Positions 36,801-48,899 are shown, counted from the first letter of the stretch. The stretch: DNA of 64,000 nt from Gnetum montanum (GCA_015680685.1 MNCI01014663.1:61093-125092); one strand, 5' to 3'. Notes: generated from the sequence alone by a model not told the origin. Numbers and translations are program-made.

Positions 36801-39170
36801 TTTTTCTTCTGTCTATTTCCATTGAATCTCACTCTATTTCTAGTTTTCTTATGGAACTATCTCTTTCTCTAGGGAAAATTAGAAGTAGATTCGCAAAGTT
36901 GTGCTCAAATGTTTTTGCAAAACTTTATTTGTTACAAGTAGGTATTATAAGGACCGCATAGACTAGGCAATTGAACAAAATAGGATCTTTCAACAACTCA
37001 CAGTACTTTGCAAAGTTGGCTAAATCTCATTAAGATAAGTCATTTATAGTTTTACACACAACCCAATCATTTCATTTTTCACAATAGCACACACCCATAC
37101 TCACATTAACTATTGAATCTATTTGGAGGTATCTGGGCCTTGGTGTTTCCAGAGACCGGCAAGCACCTAAATCCTGTTTGAGGACACTCGTTGGCGGTCG
37201 TGTCCCAAATGGTTGCCAACAGGAGGAATTTGCAAACTCTACAAAAGGGAAGGCATAGTCCATTATGCTAATGATATGATCCTTCATGTTTCTATTGCAT
37301 CTTGATAGAAGATGATGAAGGTCAAGGTATTTGCCAAGCTACTAGAGGAGGAGCAACCACCACTAGCACCTATCGATGAAACTACACTAGAGGCCTATGT
37401 AGCTATTAAGCAAATGAGAAAACTTTATGAAAAGCTATTATTGCAATAATAAGAAAAGGCAAGTGGTGGAAAGCCATCAATTTGCTAGCCAACAATGAGC
37501 CATCTTAATGAGCTCACTAGGACAATTAATTAGCTAGAGGAGACCACCTTGTTGTCTTCTACCTAACACATGTAGGCACCTGCAAGAACAAATTCGAGCA
37601 CTCGAGAAGTTACGATGTCCATCCTTGGATAACAAGACTTTTCTAAAATCTTTGAAAACATTATGAATTTTTCAGTGCACCTGGAGGAAGGTGAGGGCAC
37701 TACTATCTTAGTGATGCAACACTAGAGGCAAGAAATAGTAGAGAAAGTGATGGCGGATTGTGTGGCTAAAAAGTTAAATGCTCCTATGACAACCATGCCT
37801 AACATAGTTGCTCTACAAGATGTATAGGATTTTGGAGGAGCAGGGAAGCGTGTGACTAAGTACAACCCAACATGAAGAGGTGTTGGACAAATCAGTGGGA
37901 ACTAGGTAATTACTTCTAGAGATCTTTGATCTTTCAAGAGAAACCATCACTACCCAGTTAGAGTTGCTTAAGACAAAGGGTAAGCTCATCATTGCTAACA
38001 CCCAACTAGAGGTAATCACTACTAAAAATTATCAGTTGGCTACTAAGGTTGTGGAATTGAGAGCCTAATCGCTAACCTCACATTTCTCAGTTAGGTAATC
38101 AAAAGAGATAAAGCTTTTCTACAACTTTAGCATAAATTAAGGAAGGTTGAGAATGTAAGGGAGATGATGATCTTCGATGCCTCTTTATCAAAAGTTCTTA
38201 CCATCGACACCAATAAGGACATGGCTTAAGTCTACAAAGAGAACTTGGTCATCACAAAGGACATTCATTGCCTATGAAATGTTAAGGAGCAAAAATACCA
38301 AATGGTTGAACTTGTAGGATAAAAGTAGGAATAGCTCACCAATGTGAACTTGATTTCAGGAGGTTGATAGCTGAGAACAAAAATCTCTTTATGGAGGAAG
38401 TTCGAGCACTTCACCAAAAGACAACCATAAAGGTAGCCACCTGGAAGAATGCCTTGAAGTTTAAACTTGTTAAGAATCACTACAGGGATCAAGTGGGACT
38501 CCTTAAAGAAGTAAATGAGAAAGAAATTAAATGGCTAAGATGAAGATGAATGATACAGTCCAAAAACTCTAGAAAAGAGGCAATGTATGGTAGTTGATCT
38601 TTAATGGCTTGAATGCCTATAACAAAGTAGAAATCTATCTCAAGGAGTTGCAAATATAAGAGATGATCATATACATGAAGCTTACCAACCTTTGATATGC
38701 AAACTTGGTGATGCTGATAGTATGGAGGCTAAGGACAAAGTTTGAGAAGCAGGTGGCAAACTCATGCATCCTTTATGAGGCCATGTTCAAGCATCACAAA
38801 GAGACCAAGCAAAAGTTTGAGATAGCCAATGCAAAGCTTGAAGTTCTCAGAAGCTAATTCACAAATCAACAATCAGTTGCTGAGACCCCAACTAGATGAA
38901 TGAATGATTATCATGAGTTGTAAAACTTGGTAAAGACGTTTGATGTCAAACGGAAATAATTCATAGCATGGTTTGTTAATGTCAAGGAGGGTTTCTTACC
39001 AATGCCCTTTTTGTAGGACGTCTCCATACTAGCCCACATTGGCAAAACCACGTGGACTATGTATGATCCATAGAGTAAGGAGTAGAAGATAAAAGCATTG
39101 TTGGATGCTTTCTATCTTCTAGTAGAAGAAACAGCCATAGTAGGACAACCTTAGCCTCAACCATTGTGAC
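33865..39170 (+). pseudogene. Element D accessory ORF, split by a solo LTR
   Basis: Starts MTPKRELQGEGLSQL at 33865, aligning with the MAPK...EGPSQ start of C and E. Next come EETYLFWNKQQ and the SYSVEATMEALSF block (34261-34446), then LNSIVRPSKVTTFFSCACSSLIGKFPINLPQLKFLEIEKCF (34510-34660, given as the visible reading). The 2553-bp LTR insertion follows at 34669. Coding homology resumes at about 37240 (HYANDM) and continues as a long charged coiled-coil region with QVGLLKEVNEKEIKWL near 38490. Many stops. The full length without the insert is about 2.75 kb, as in E. Confidence 0.72.
34669..37221 (+). mobile_element. Solo LTR of the F family, target duplication GGAGG
   Basis: TGTTGGCAC start and TTGCCAACA end form an 8-bp terminal inverted repeat, flanked by GGAGG at 34664-34668 and 37222-37226. 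The first 45-50 bp match the LTR starts at 57436 and 61482. From about 35871 (AGACACATGCCAATATTAGC) it matches 63930-64000 in F's right LTR. The middle (34720-35870) is unrelated to F's. TATA-like CCTATAAAAAGAC at 36041. No internal gag or pol, so it is a solo LTR about 2.55 kb long. The ORF at 35313-35561 in the variable middle matches nothing I recognise. Confidence 0.82.
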
Positions 39171-39460
39171 TGCCATGAGTCGGAGCCTAGCAAAGGTCCT
39201 TTAGCACTTGAGGAGCCTCCACCTCTTAGCACTTTCTAATCTCCATCTTGTCTTCATCAATCACAAGATTCTTGCTACCATTTTTGTAATGGTTTCCAAT
39301 TTTGTTATTAAGGACACCCATTTTTATAATTTTTGTAATTTCGTATATTTTGGCACTTAGAGTTAGGTTGTTAGAGTAAGGTAGTCAATAATCCCATACC
39401 TTTCTAGTTTCATAAGAAGCTTGATCCTACTTTTATTTACTTGAGGATGAGTTTTCACTT

Positions 39461-39473
39461 AGTCTTGGGGGTA
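39461..39473 (+). other. Element D 3' polypurine tract
   Basis: AGTCTTGGGGGTA directly precedes the 3' LTR start TGATGAATC. The same tract (TTGTGGGGGTA) precedes E's 3' LTR. Confidence 0.75.
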
Positions 39474-40330
39474 TGATGAATCATTCACCTACTTGTGTCT
39501 GTAGGCATGCGTCAATGTAGCCCCATCAATACATGGTTTGATGCATTAACATAGTTTTATGTCATGCTTTTATAAATGCATGTACCCATCACATTTATGA
39601 CATGTTATGTCATTAGAGTAGCCAAGTTCTTGTAGTTTTCTTTTGTCAAAGTTAGAATGTTTTCTAAGTGCCTGCAATAGTACTTCAAGGAATTATATGA
39701 ATCCTTATTCAAACATCATTGTACCTAGATGCATGGATGTGACAAAAATAAAGATGAGAGTCTTGGAACTTTTTATAACACTTAGAATAGATTAATGTTT
39801 ATTTTCATGAATTTATTATTCATGCAATTTACATTCTTATCCTTAGTTAATTAATGCACTTAATAATAAACACATAAGTATGACCACTTCGAACATACCA
39901 TTTAATGCATGGTAATCCCATTAGTGGCTATTTGGTACATCTAGTGATAGACACTTTGTAACCTAGTAGCATTAAGATGAGTTCAAGATGCGTATAGAAA
40001 GTCAGCCTAGATGCTTATGTTAGGCTACTTAGCTTAAGAACCATTAAATAGTTAAATGGTTAATTTTCCAATTAATTATGTTTACTTCAACACTTATATT
40101 AGATAAATAAAAATATAAAATAGAAATAAATATCATATGCCTTGGCTTATACTTAACCATACAAATGAGCTTACATAAGCGAGAGCCAAGAAGACAACAA
40201 TCATATTTTCCCACATCATTCTCTTTGTCTATTGGCACACTAAGGGGCTAAGTCCATGGAATTTAATCAAATTACTAGTGAATGCTTGTGATTTGTATGG
40301 TCGGGCAAAGAAACTACTTACTACCCATCA
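39474..40330 (+). repeat. Element D 3' LTR
   Basis: 857 bp, TGATGAATCATT to CTACCCATCA. TATA-like TTTTATAAATGC near 39570. Aligns with 23425-24266 with frequent substitutions and small indels. Confidence 0.87.
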
Positions 40331-40468
40331 ATGATGAAATAAATACATAGGGAAGTTAAGAAATAAATACTGTCAAAATTGTAAATACCAAGTCATCAAA
40401 GGAATTTGTCATAGAGAGAACTTCAAAAGAAACCAAAAATTCATAAAACAAAAGAAATAATCTAAAGA
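40331..40468. other. Right flank of element D
   Basis: Begins with the target-duplication copy ATGAT, then AT-rich sequence leading into the hAT-like pseudogene. Nothing else seen. Confidence 0.5.
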
Positions 40469-42330
40469 ATGGAAGTGGAAGATGCTTGTAGTTATAAATT
40501 CAAATGGACAAAGAAATATCTCTCCATTATATTTATATAACCATAGAAGTAAGGAGATGAGATTACTGAATGCAAATGTAAAATATGTGATTGGAAAATA
40601 AAGAAAGAACATTGGATGCAGCTTAAGAAAGATACCATAAAAAATGGTGGTAGAATGTATAAAACCATTAACCAAAATGATGTTATATAAAAGAAAGTTG
40701 TCCTATGAAAAATAGAAAAAAGTATGGACATGTATGATTTGAGGCAAATTATAACTAATATCTTGAGACAAAAAAGATATTCAAAGAAACTAGTGAAACC
40801 ATAACTAGGGTGATTGAAAGACAAGATAAAGAACTATTTGAGAGAAAAAAATTGTAGGTCATCATTGTTTTTATGATGTTGAAAAAGATAAGATTGATCT
40901 AAGATATTATCTATTACAAAGAACACTATGAGCTTGTTATTGCTTCAAATGTATTTGGTAGTCATAGGTATGAGAAAAGTGGTTAGAAAATTTCATTTTA
41001 CCTAGGTGAAGTAGAATGAAATGTGATGCTAAAGAAGTTGCAAAAGCACAATTTTGTTGGCTTTATCTATAGATTAAGTTATCATGGGTTTTTATTTATA
41101 TGTATGTTGTTAAAGATTTTAAGTAGGTTCCATACTTAGTGTACATAAAATGACAAAGAGCAATATGTTAGNGCGATATCGCGGCCCTGTGCAAGTCGCG
41201 TCTCATCAGTTAGAAAACCTATGTAATTGTGTTATAAGCACTTTGAAATGTGCAAGGTTGACTATGGAGGACATAGCCAAGAAACTCATTTATGTTGCAA
41301 TAGATGATGCATGGAACCATAATGGTCTTTATATTAAATTGCAAACTAAATACATGTCTTTTATGGTCTTCATATAGTATATAACATATCAAATGAACTT
41401 GGTTTGTAATATAGTTTCTAAATTTGAGAGTGTAGCCATGGTAGATGAACTCATTAAGGAGACACATGCTTTTTTCATCATAGTCGGAAAATGTTTATGG
41501 AATTTGTATACTTTTCTAAGAAATTTCTTAAGGATGAAAATGAAGACATTCAAAGGAAAAAGATGTTGAAGGATGTGGAGATGATGAATTTCCATGTTAA
41601 AACCTACTAAATGGATGTTAAAGCAATATCAATCTTTTGTTGTTCTTATGTATAAAAATCACCAAAATCTTGACAAGAGAAAAGACATTTTAACACAATT
41701 ATAGGATAATGATGCCTACCTTATATTAGCTAGAATTTTGCCAGTATTGAGACAAATAAATAAGTTAATCAAGGTTGCACAAAACTAAGACCTATACATC
41801 ATTGACTTTATAAGTTTATGAAGATATGTATCTTGTGAAATTGGTTATATGTATAATTTGGAGGGTGATAAGTATTACACATCTTATATGTTTGATGACT
41901 AGCTTATGTATAATGATTTGGAGCATCCACAATGTTTGTTAATAAAAGATGGTAGAGGATATATAGTATTGGATATGCTAATAGCATGGGTAACTATTTT
42001 TGATAAGATTACAATAGATGATTAGCTTAATGAATTTAGTCATTGACAAGTAGTTGCACATGTGAGGAAGAAGCTGAAATAGGTTATTAGCTTCCTAGCA
42101 TCAAAGATAAAGGACAGATTTTCTAAAGATGATCTAGTAAAGACCATTAGGGTAGTGAATTTGATCATTTGAAATCCATTAAACAAGAAGGATGCTATGA
42201 GGAGGTCTTTCCAAAAGCACATTAAGACAATTGTGAAAACATTTAGCAAAATTGTTAGAATAAAAAATGTAGTATACCTATGCATCATTTATGCTAAAAA
42301 CTTCTCTAGCAATCTAGCTTTTATGTGATA
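40469..42330 (+). pseudogene. hAT-like transposase (BED/zinc-finger type), degenerate
   Basis: A plus-strand reading from ATG 40469 gives EVEDACSYKFKW, then ITECKCKICDW, which resembles the N-terminal zinc-finger region of a hAT-like family common in plants and annotated like zinc finger protein 862. Further on are EDIAKKLIYVAIDDAW (41260-41310), VCNIVSKFESVAMVDELIKETHAFF (41405-41480), ISMLKPTKWMLKQYQSFVVLMYK and ARILPVLRQINKLIKVAQN (41730-41790), in the order expected for the catalytic and following regions. Frameshifts and stops abound. An ambiguous base and a GC-rich patch at 41171-41207 interrupt it. Assignment is from remembered family sequence. Confidence 0.6.
41171..41207. other. Ambiguous base with local GC-rich patch
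   Basis: The only N in the window (41172) is followed by GCGATATCGCGGCCCTGTG and AAGTCGCG in an otherwise AT-rich hAT region. GCGATATCGC is a palindrome of the kind found in the LTRs here. It may be a collapsed or patched assembly join. Confidence 0.5.
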
Positions 42331-42636
42331 ATAATTAGAGATAAGATATACAGCACACCACATGTTTTTGAATGTAGTGCTAAGAAACTTATATGGGAAA
42401 GGTTAAAAGTTAGTTTTGTTTTGGATAAACATTACATTAGTTGAGGATGAATGTGTGTTTAGTACATTGATGTTGATCAAATCAAAGATCTAGAATCATC
42501 TTGAAACCCATCTAGAATCATGTCTTCAAATTTGAACTTTAAAATATGAGTTCAAAAAATTTGCTTGCAAAGTTGTAATAACAATTTGAAACAAAATATC
42601 TAAACATCTAATGAGTCTTAATTCTAGTGGCTATGT
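42331..42636. other. Sequence between hAT-like pseudogene and element H
   Basis: AT-rich, no ORF or repeat recognised. Confidence 0.4.
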
Positions 42637-43483
42637 TGATGTAGTAGTGTAAAAATATCATTGTCAATGCATGCTCTGCTTCATTTACATAGTAGTGTTG
42701 ATGCAAGTACAATAAATGCCTATATAAATATGTGCATCCATTGCATTTACGATACCAATTGATTAATAGCATAGTAAAACTTTATAAAAATGTTCTTGTG
42801 AAAGTTAGCATTAGTCACAAAGTGTACACAACATGAATTAAGCAAATTGTATAGAGTCTTATTTAAGGATTCATGTACTTGAACACAATTTTGTGGAGGC
42901 AATAAGGTCAAGATCCATTTCTTTTCATTGTAGCACTTGGTGTTAATTTAATATTTCCTTTAATTATGGCTTACTTTAATTATTCTTTTAATATCAAGCA
43001 CTTTGTTACTTATTTACGTTCATTGCATTTAATTACATCACATGAGTACAACTAGTTTTGAGCATAAACAAGTTAAAGTTTAATAATCCTAGCAATGCAC
43101 CACTTGGTACATCCAACAATGGACACTTGATAATCTTATAGCATTAACGTATCTTTAGGATGTGTATGATGAGTTGGAAATGGATACTTCATGCATAGGC
43201 TATTCTAAATTTATTTTTTTCACTTAGGCTAGATAACTTAAAATTTTAATATTTTAATAATATTCTCACTATGGCAATATCAACATCATTTTGATATGCC
43301 TCAATCATACTTAACCATATGAACTAAGCCCACATAAGTATGATTGAAAAGATAACAACTAGTGATTTATCACTTAGTTATCTAAATACCCATACTAGTT
43401 TAGTTCCAAAAAATTTAACTAGGTTACATGTGAACACTTGTGATCTATATGATTAGGCATAGGGTCTACTCTACTGCTCATCA

Positions 43484-43501
43484 TTAGCACCACTATTGGG
43501 G
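43484..43501 (+). other. Element H primer-binding site
   Basis: TAGCACCACTATTGGGGA, one base past the LTR, is a decayed tRNA-Asp complement (compare TGGCGCCATTGC in E). Confidence 0.6.
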
Positions 43502-43699
43502 AAGTTGGCGTTAGTGGTTTAGATAGTTAGAATCATTTAAGGATCAATGTTAGAGGCTAAAATGTTTTATCACTTGAAAATAATAATATTTTATTCAAGG
43601 CACACTCATTAATTATAAAATATATTTTTCTCACAAGGTAGATTCCTCACCTACTGATGATTTGACAAGGCAATGTAACAAAACCATTAAGAAACAAGA

Positions 43700-44626
43700 T
43701 GAAGTGTCATAACAAATAAAATTTCTCTACTAGCATCTAGATCCATACTATCTAGATCTCACCTTTATTTTTCAACAAGATGAATAACTGAGATTAAGAG
43801 ACTTAAAAGGTAACATTGTGTTACTTCCTAATCATGCCATTTCATCAATGTTCATGGAAGGATTAATGAAGGTGGAACTTTAAATGGCTACTTTAGCCTA
43901 TAGGGTGGTTGATGAGATGTTAAGTTCCTATGAGCCCACAAGTCCTAACTACAAAAGGACTATTTGATGGAGGCTTGTAATGAAGCTGCTAAGCAAAGGG
44001 GAGCTACCATTCCACTAACATCATAGTTAGAGAAGGATGATACCAATTATTAATATAGTTGATCTTATCACCAAAATCATCCACCCCTTAGTGCAAAAGT
44101 ATGAAAACTTTATGGTTAAATTTAGTCTTGTTAAGAAACCAAGGTAAAGGAAGACCATGATCCAAGACAAGGGGGACCTCAAGGCCAAGATATTTTAATA
44201 GGCCACTTAGAGAACATCAAAGGGATTAAAGAAGATGAGCAACCCAACATAACTCTACTAGTTCTCCATCTTCATCCTCTTCATCATCATTGTCAAGCGC
44301 TAAGGATGGTGAACATGATAAGGTAGGAGAGACAATGATCATTGATCTAGTGGAGATGATAGAAGATACCATTACAAGAATGATATAAGATAAGGTAGAC
44401 ATGTGCAAGAAGCTAGGTATCAACATGAGTGAAGCATAACAAGCAATAAAAAAGGAGAAATAGTTATAACAAGGATCATGAGGAGTATGATGATTATTAT
44501 AAGCCATTAATTGCTAACAAGATTATGATTAATATAAGGAAGACAATTTATATTCCTATAAAGCATTAGAGGAATAGTTGAATCAAATGGTTGGAGATGA
44601 ACAACAACCCTATGTTCAAGGAAGGT
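43700..44626 (+). pseudogene. Element H gag N-terminal part (degenerate)
   Basis: A plus-strand reading near 43745-43850 gives LDLTFIFQQDE then LRLRDLKGNIVLLPNH, homologous to the gag N-terminus of A (NFTFILHQDK, LEGNIMLPLD), D and E. Downstream is a charged, low-complexity stretch with stops (44200-44600). Truncated by element E. Confidence 0.65.
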
Positions 44627-45515
44627 TGATGAAGTATCATTATGTCGATGCATCGACTAGGCTGCGTATACACGGCTGCATCGACGCGGCCCCGTTGACG
44701 CATCCTTCCATATGTTAACGTGGCCCCATTTACGTGAAGCCTATTCTGGCCTATAAATAAGAGGGCTCCCTCCTCTCTTAGGTACCTTTTTGTCAATTGT
44801 AGCAAAGCTCTTGCAGTTTGTTCCCACGAGAGTTAGAATATTTTCCAAGTTCCTGCAGTAGGTGTAAGAAAGGTGTCCGACTCTTTATTCAAGTGCTGAT
44901 GTATCTGAGCCCATTGGCATGAACGGTAGTAAAGACGAGCTTTTCAATCATTCCTTGCAACAATTGGACTTAGTTATTTAATGCATTTAATAGTTTAACT
45001 ATTTCTATGCTTTAATAGTTCTTAAGTTTATCTTGTTATTATTTTAATTACTATCGCTTGTTTATAGTTCATAGAAACCATAAGTACGACCGTCTCGAAC
45101 GTAAACCCAACGCTTGGCAACCTAGTGATGCTTAACATCTGGTAACCCAGTAGTGGTTAGGGGATGCTGAAGACGTGCTTGGAAGATGGGATCAGATACT
45201 TATGTTAGGAATAGTTAAGATACAGATTAGGATAATTATAGATTAGATAATATTTCATTCCTTACTTTTCATACCTTAATTAGATGCCAAAAGATAAAGT
45301 AAAAAGCCATAAAAATCAGTTGCCTCAATCTCACTTAACCATCGCCACTAGAACATCACAAGTGAGGTTGGAAGGATAATGACCGTTCTAACCAAGGGTT
45401 TGCTGGTTAAGGTTTGGTATATGCAAAGTGCTTACAGTCTACGGAATTTGATTGAGTTGCGTGTGAACGCCCGTGATTCGTATGGTTGGGTGTAGGGGTA
45501 CCTAGCCGCTCATCA
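44627..45515 (+). repeat. Element E 5' LTR
   Basis: 889 bp, TGATGAAGTATC to GCTCATCA. U3 begins with a perfect 14-bp palindrome GTCGATGCATCGAC (44644-44657), then CTGCGTATACACGGC and other CpG-rich short motifs. TATA box CCTATAAATAAGAGG at about 44751. Over its first 480 bp it matches the 3' LTR at 56911 closely. Confidence 0.92.
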
Positions 45516-45516
45516 T

Positions 45517-45534
45517 TGGCGCCATTGCTAGGGA
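45517..45534 (+). other. Element E primer-binding site
   Basis: TGGCGCCATTGCTAGGGA, one base past the LTR, matches the complement of the plant tRNA-Asp 3' end at 15 of 18 positions. Confidence 0.83.
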
Positions 45535-45677
45535 TTGTTAGTCTTACATGTGCCAATTAACCTTAGCAAACTTATTATTCATGTCATTGGAACAGACCTA
45601 GGATAGTAAAACTTATGCATGCTAGGCAGACTAAGAAAAAGGTAAAGTACATCGATTAAATGGATCATCTAATATCC

Positions 45678-45702
45678 GATATGTCTTCTTCTCACAGGCG
45701 AG
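45678..45702 (+). promoter_or_regulatory. 3' splice-site-like tract before gag in element E
   Basis: ATGTCTTCTTCTCACAG (ending 45697) is a strong polypyrimidine-CAG acceptor a few bases before the gag ATG at 45703. Element D has the equivalent at 24417-24429. Function inferred. Confidence 0.45.
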
Positions 45703-48081
45703 ATGGATCCAACCCACTGGTGCCACAAGAATGTTAGGTGGTATACAAGCATTCAGATGAATATGTCCTTGACTTCACCTTCATCCTACACTAGGATGAA
45801 CATTTGCGATGGTGGGACATGGAAGGCAATATCATACTACCGCCTAACCGATCGGGTCTTGGAATGCTGTTTCACAATCTTACCAAACGAGGCATCTAGG
45901 ACCATGGTGTGGAGTACGTCATGGAGGATCATGACTACCAAGACTATTGCACCACTGAGACCCAACGAGCATAAGATCAGTAGTAGGAAGAATAGTATGA
46001 ACACATGAAGGGAAAACAATTCAGTAACCCCTTATTATTGCAAGGGCTGCAGGATGATGGGGAGCCTATCTTTCATGATTCTCATTCAGCCGAACTTCCT
46101 TTGGGACATCAGGTCATCTAGTCCATCATCCAAAATAAGCAAGCAAGTGATTGGGACCCCCAAGACAATGGAGGGTCATGTGGGAAAGGTCATAGCACAA
46201 GTAAGGATGGGCAGGAAGATCGTGCTCGCCACTAGAGCAGAGGGGAAGATGGACACCAGGGTGATGATGATCCCTCTCCCTCTTCTCCATCCTCTCGCTC
46301 CCCCTACCTTTAACCAGTTCAGACTCTGATCATAACTATGGTAGAAAGGGGTGAGGTGGTGGTGGTTGTAAGGATCGAAAGGAACGACGTGAGGAAGCAC
46401 ATGACCAATTAGGCAAGCCTCACCATCATGAAAGGAACGATAGTTAGAATCGTCATAGACACTGTGATGCTCAAAAGGACTATGACTTGGATGAGCCATT
46501 GCTGGCTACTCAAAGCATGCTCCATATCGCTGAGGTAATTCAGATACCCAACAGGCACTTGAAGGATAGCCAGATCAAATGCATTGATATGAACAACATC
46601 CCCAGGTTTGAAGGGGGATACAATTGTGATCCACAAACTCACTTGCAAGCGTTCCATGACACTTGAACCCTGCAGAATATTGATAATGACTAGCAGATGC
46701 TTAAGCTGTTCCCTTGCACACTCATCAAGGAGGTAGAAAGTTGGTATTGGTCTTTGGAACCGGAATCAATCAGAAGATGGAGTACGATGCTTGAGATCTT
46801 CAATGACAAGTATTAGACCTACTCCAGAGTGGTGAATCTGAGATGTTAGATCCAAGAGTGGAAGTAAGGTAATCATGAACCCTTGGATGCCACCATGAGT
46901 AGGTACTATTAATTGTTACATTGGTGCCTAGTCATGGATACTCTCATCAGGGACAGCTTTGCCATATCATTGATGGGCTTCACTTTGAAACAAGAAAGAC
47001 CCTTGGCATTTATGCCCAAGGACGATTATTAGAACTAAGGACCCATCAATTCCAATGCCTAATTAAGCAAGTGGCTAAAGAAGAGGGGGAACTTAGAAAG
47101 AAAGAGAGTGTAGAGGAGTTTAACCAGGATCCCTCCATCAGAAAGAGGGAAGTTCGATTTTGTGAAGATGAGGAGGAATCACCACTGGAAGCAGCGGTGA
47201 ATGGAAAAAACTTGATCTTACAAAAATTTGCATTTGAAATATTGGCAAAGGTTAATAAGATATGGGACTCTTTGGATGAAAAATTCCAAAGTGTGTTGAA
47301 AATTGCAGAAGAGTCCAGAGAGCAAGGTAATGATCATGATCGACGTAGGAAGAAGGAAGCTGAACGTGCCCAACATAAGGGTAAGGGTAAAGTTGCTATA
47401 GCAGAATAGGTTGCAGACTCTGACACGGAGGAAGATGATGAATGTGGCATTTGTTAATACAAATATCCTAAAGGGTGTTGTCTTGTGGTGTCACATCTTC
47501 AAGAGTCTGGGGTGTACGCGTTGAATCCTCATTTGGTAAGGAGGCAAACACCCCGAAGGTTACCTTACCCATAAGGCAACCCAAGGTAGTTCCACCAGCA
47601 GCAACGGTATTATCCAAGTGGAGCACTACCACAACCTTATGAATACTTCCAGCAGTGGCAACAACCACAAGCATGGGGAATGCCACCTCCAAGGTAGCAG
47701 TACCCTTACTGACAACCAGATCCCTATGGGTACTACGTTTAGCAACCAGTCTCTCCACGGGACTCTTCTAGCCATGCCACATTTTAGAATTATTACCATC
47801 CCCCAAAATATCTTCAACCACAATCTCCATCACCCAAGGGGGAATGCCCACATCTTTACTATCCTCCATCACCTTCTCTCGTCACTCCTTCTCCACAACA
47901 TCCCACTCAGCTACCACCTACTCCACCTATGCAGGGGGAGATACCACCATAGCCATAGCAAAGAAATGCTACGAGGGTTATCAACCTACAACTGGCACCT
48001 CAGCCAAGTGGACTGGAACCTAGACCATAGAAACATCCTTTTTTCTGGTCCAATAATCTAAACATACCCTCACATACACCT
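45703..48081 (+). pseudogene. Element E gag (degenerate)
   Basis: N-terminal region with VLDFTFILH near 45770 and MEGNIILPP near 45820. A Ser/Pro and charged linker 46150-46500. The capsid block at 46554-46850 has MNNIPRFEGGYNCDPQTHLQ and SIRRWSTMLEIFNDKY. A well-preserved open stretch 46921-47409 carries LGIYAQGRLLEL, a charged segment and EILAKVNKIWDSLDEKFQ. Knuckle-like CGIC then YKYPKGCC near 47445-47480, with the His of relatives replaced by Tyr. A Gln/Pro/Tyr-rich tail runs to about 47960. The capsid and charged regions lie in different frames, so at least one frameshift separates them. Confidence 0.85.
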
Positions 48082-48620
48082 GTGGCTAGTGCCTTTGAAC
48101 TTCAAACGCCTCCACTGATCCACCGCTTGAGCAACCTTCAAACCAAAGATCCACGGATAAAGGCAGGGCGTGTTCTCCAGAAATTGACTGATATGGGAAG
48201 CCCCCTTATCTATCTTCAAGTGGTAGGAAATGAGCCATGTAAAGATCTTCTAGACTCGGGGCCAGGGGTCAATTTGATCTCACATGACATGTACAAGAAT
48301 TAAAACTTGCCCCATTAAAGAAGAGCAACATTCAGCTTGAGTTGGTAGACTAATCCATCACTGTTCCCTTGGGATTGGTGGAGGATATTGTGACCATCAT
48401 TTGTGGGTGGTCCTATTTTGCTGATTTCCTTGTCATCCATGTGGAGAATTGTAAGGGGAACTTTCCTATCATAATGGAAAGAGCCTAGTTGAGCACGGTG
48501 GATGCAAGACTAGGACTCCGAGATCTTTCCCTTGAAATTTCAAAAAAAAAATCCTTTTGGAAAGATCAAGAAGAAGTGTGTTCCATGCATCACGTATAGT
48601 GACTCAGGGTGCAACTATGT
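48082..48620 (+). pseudogene. Element E protease (degenerate, active-site motif kept)
   Basis: Open stretch 48082-48303 ends with LLDSGPGVNLISHDMYKN, containing the D-S-G catalytic triplet of retropepsins, the only one of the three proteases here that keeps it. The remainder (LVEDIVTIICGWSYFADFLVIHVENCKGNF, read across 48370-48470) is in another frame after a one-base shift near 48303. The C-terminal VPCITYSDSGCN lies near 48590. Confidence 0.83.
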
Positions 48621-48899
48621 GCAAAAATTATGGTTCACTAAGCGAACATCCATTCAAGCATGCAGTCGGTGTACCGAAGAATTGCCAATTCAACAATGCT
48701 TGTACGCAACAACCAAAACTTAAGAAGGCACCCAGTGGCTGACAGTTGATCTTGTTAGCAGCACATTGTGCATGGAACCATCTGAGGGACTTGTACGAGC
48801 CTATGTAGAAAGCATGGATGAAATGTAAGAGGTTCATCAACAAGTCTCCATTGTTGATGACCATGATAATTCGGGAAAGCTACAAATCCCTGAAAGATT

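Larger units (their letters stand above)
23425..40330 (+). mobile_element. Element D: complete Athila-like retrotransposon with two nested solo LTRs
   Basis: 5' LTR 23425-24266 and 3' LTR 39474-40330 flank gag, protease, RT, RNase H, integrase, a roughly 2-kb noncoding segment and a long accessory ORF. The flanks are GTGAT (23420-23424) and ATGAT (40331-40335), a four-of-five target duplication. Without the two inserted LTRs (1190 and 2553 bp) the element is about 13.2 kb, similar to E (about 12.8 kb). All ORFs are broken. The two LTRs differ visibly, so the insertion is old. Confidence 0.9.
42637..44626 (+). mobile_element. Element H: 5' LTR and start of gag, interrupted by E
   Basis: 5' LTR 42637-43482 (846 bp, TGATGTAGTAG to GCTCATCA, TATA-like CCTATATAAATATG near 42720), primer-binding site at 43484, leader, then degenerate gag cut by element E at 44626. 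The remainder of H must lie beyond E, outside the window. H and E are both on the plus strand and belong to the same broad family but their LTRs are well diverged. Confidence 0.78.

Noticed and set aside
44900-45500. Short ORFs inside LTRs as genes
   Set aside because: They are LTR sequence repeated in the partner LTR or sister elements and are not conserved in frame.
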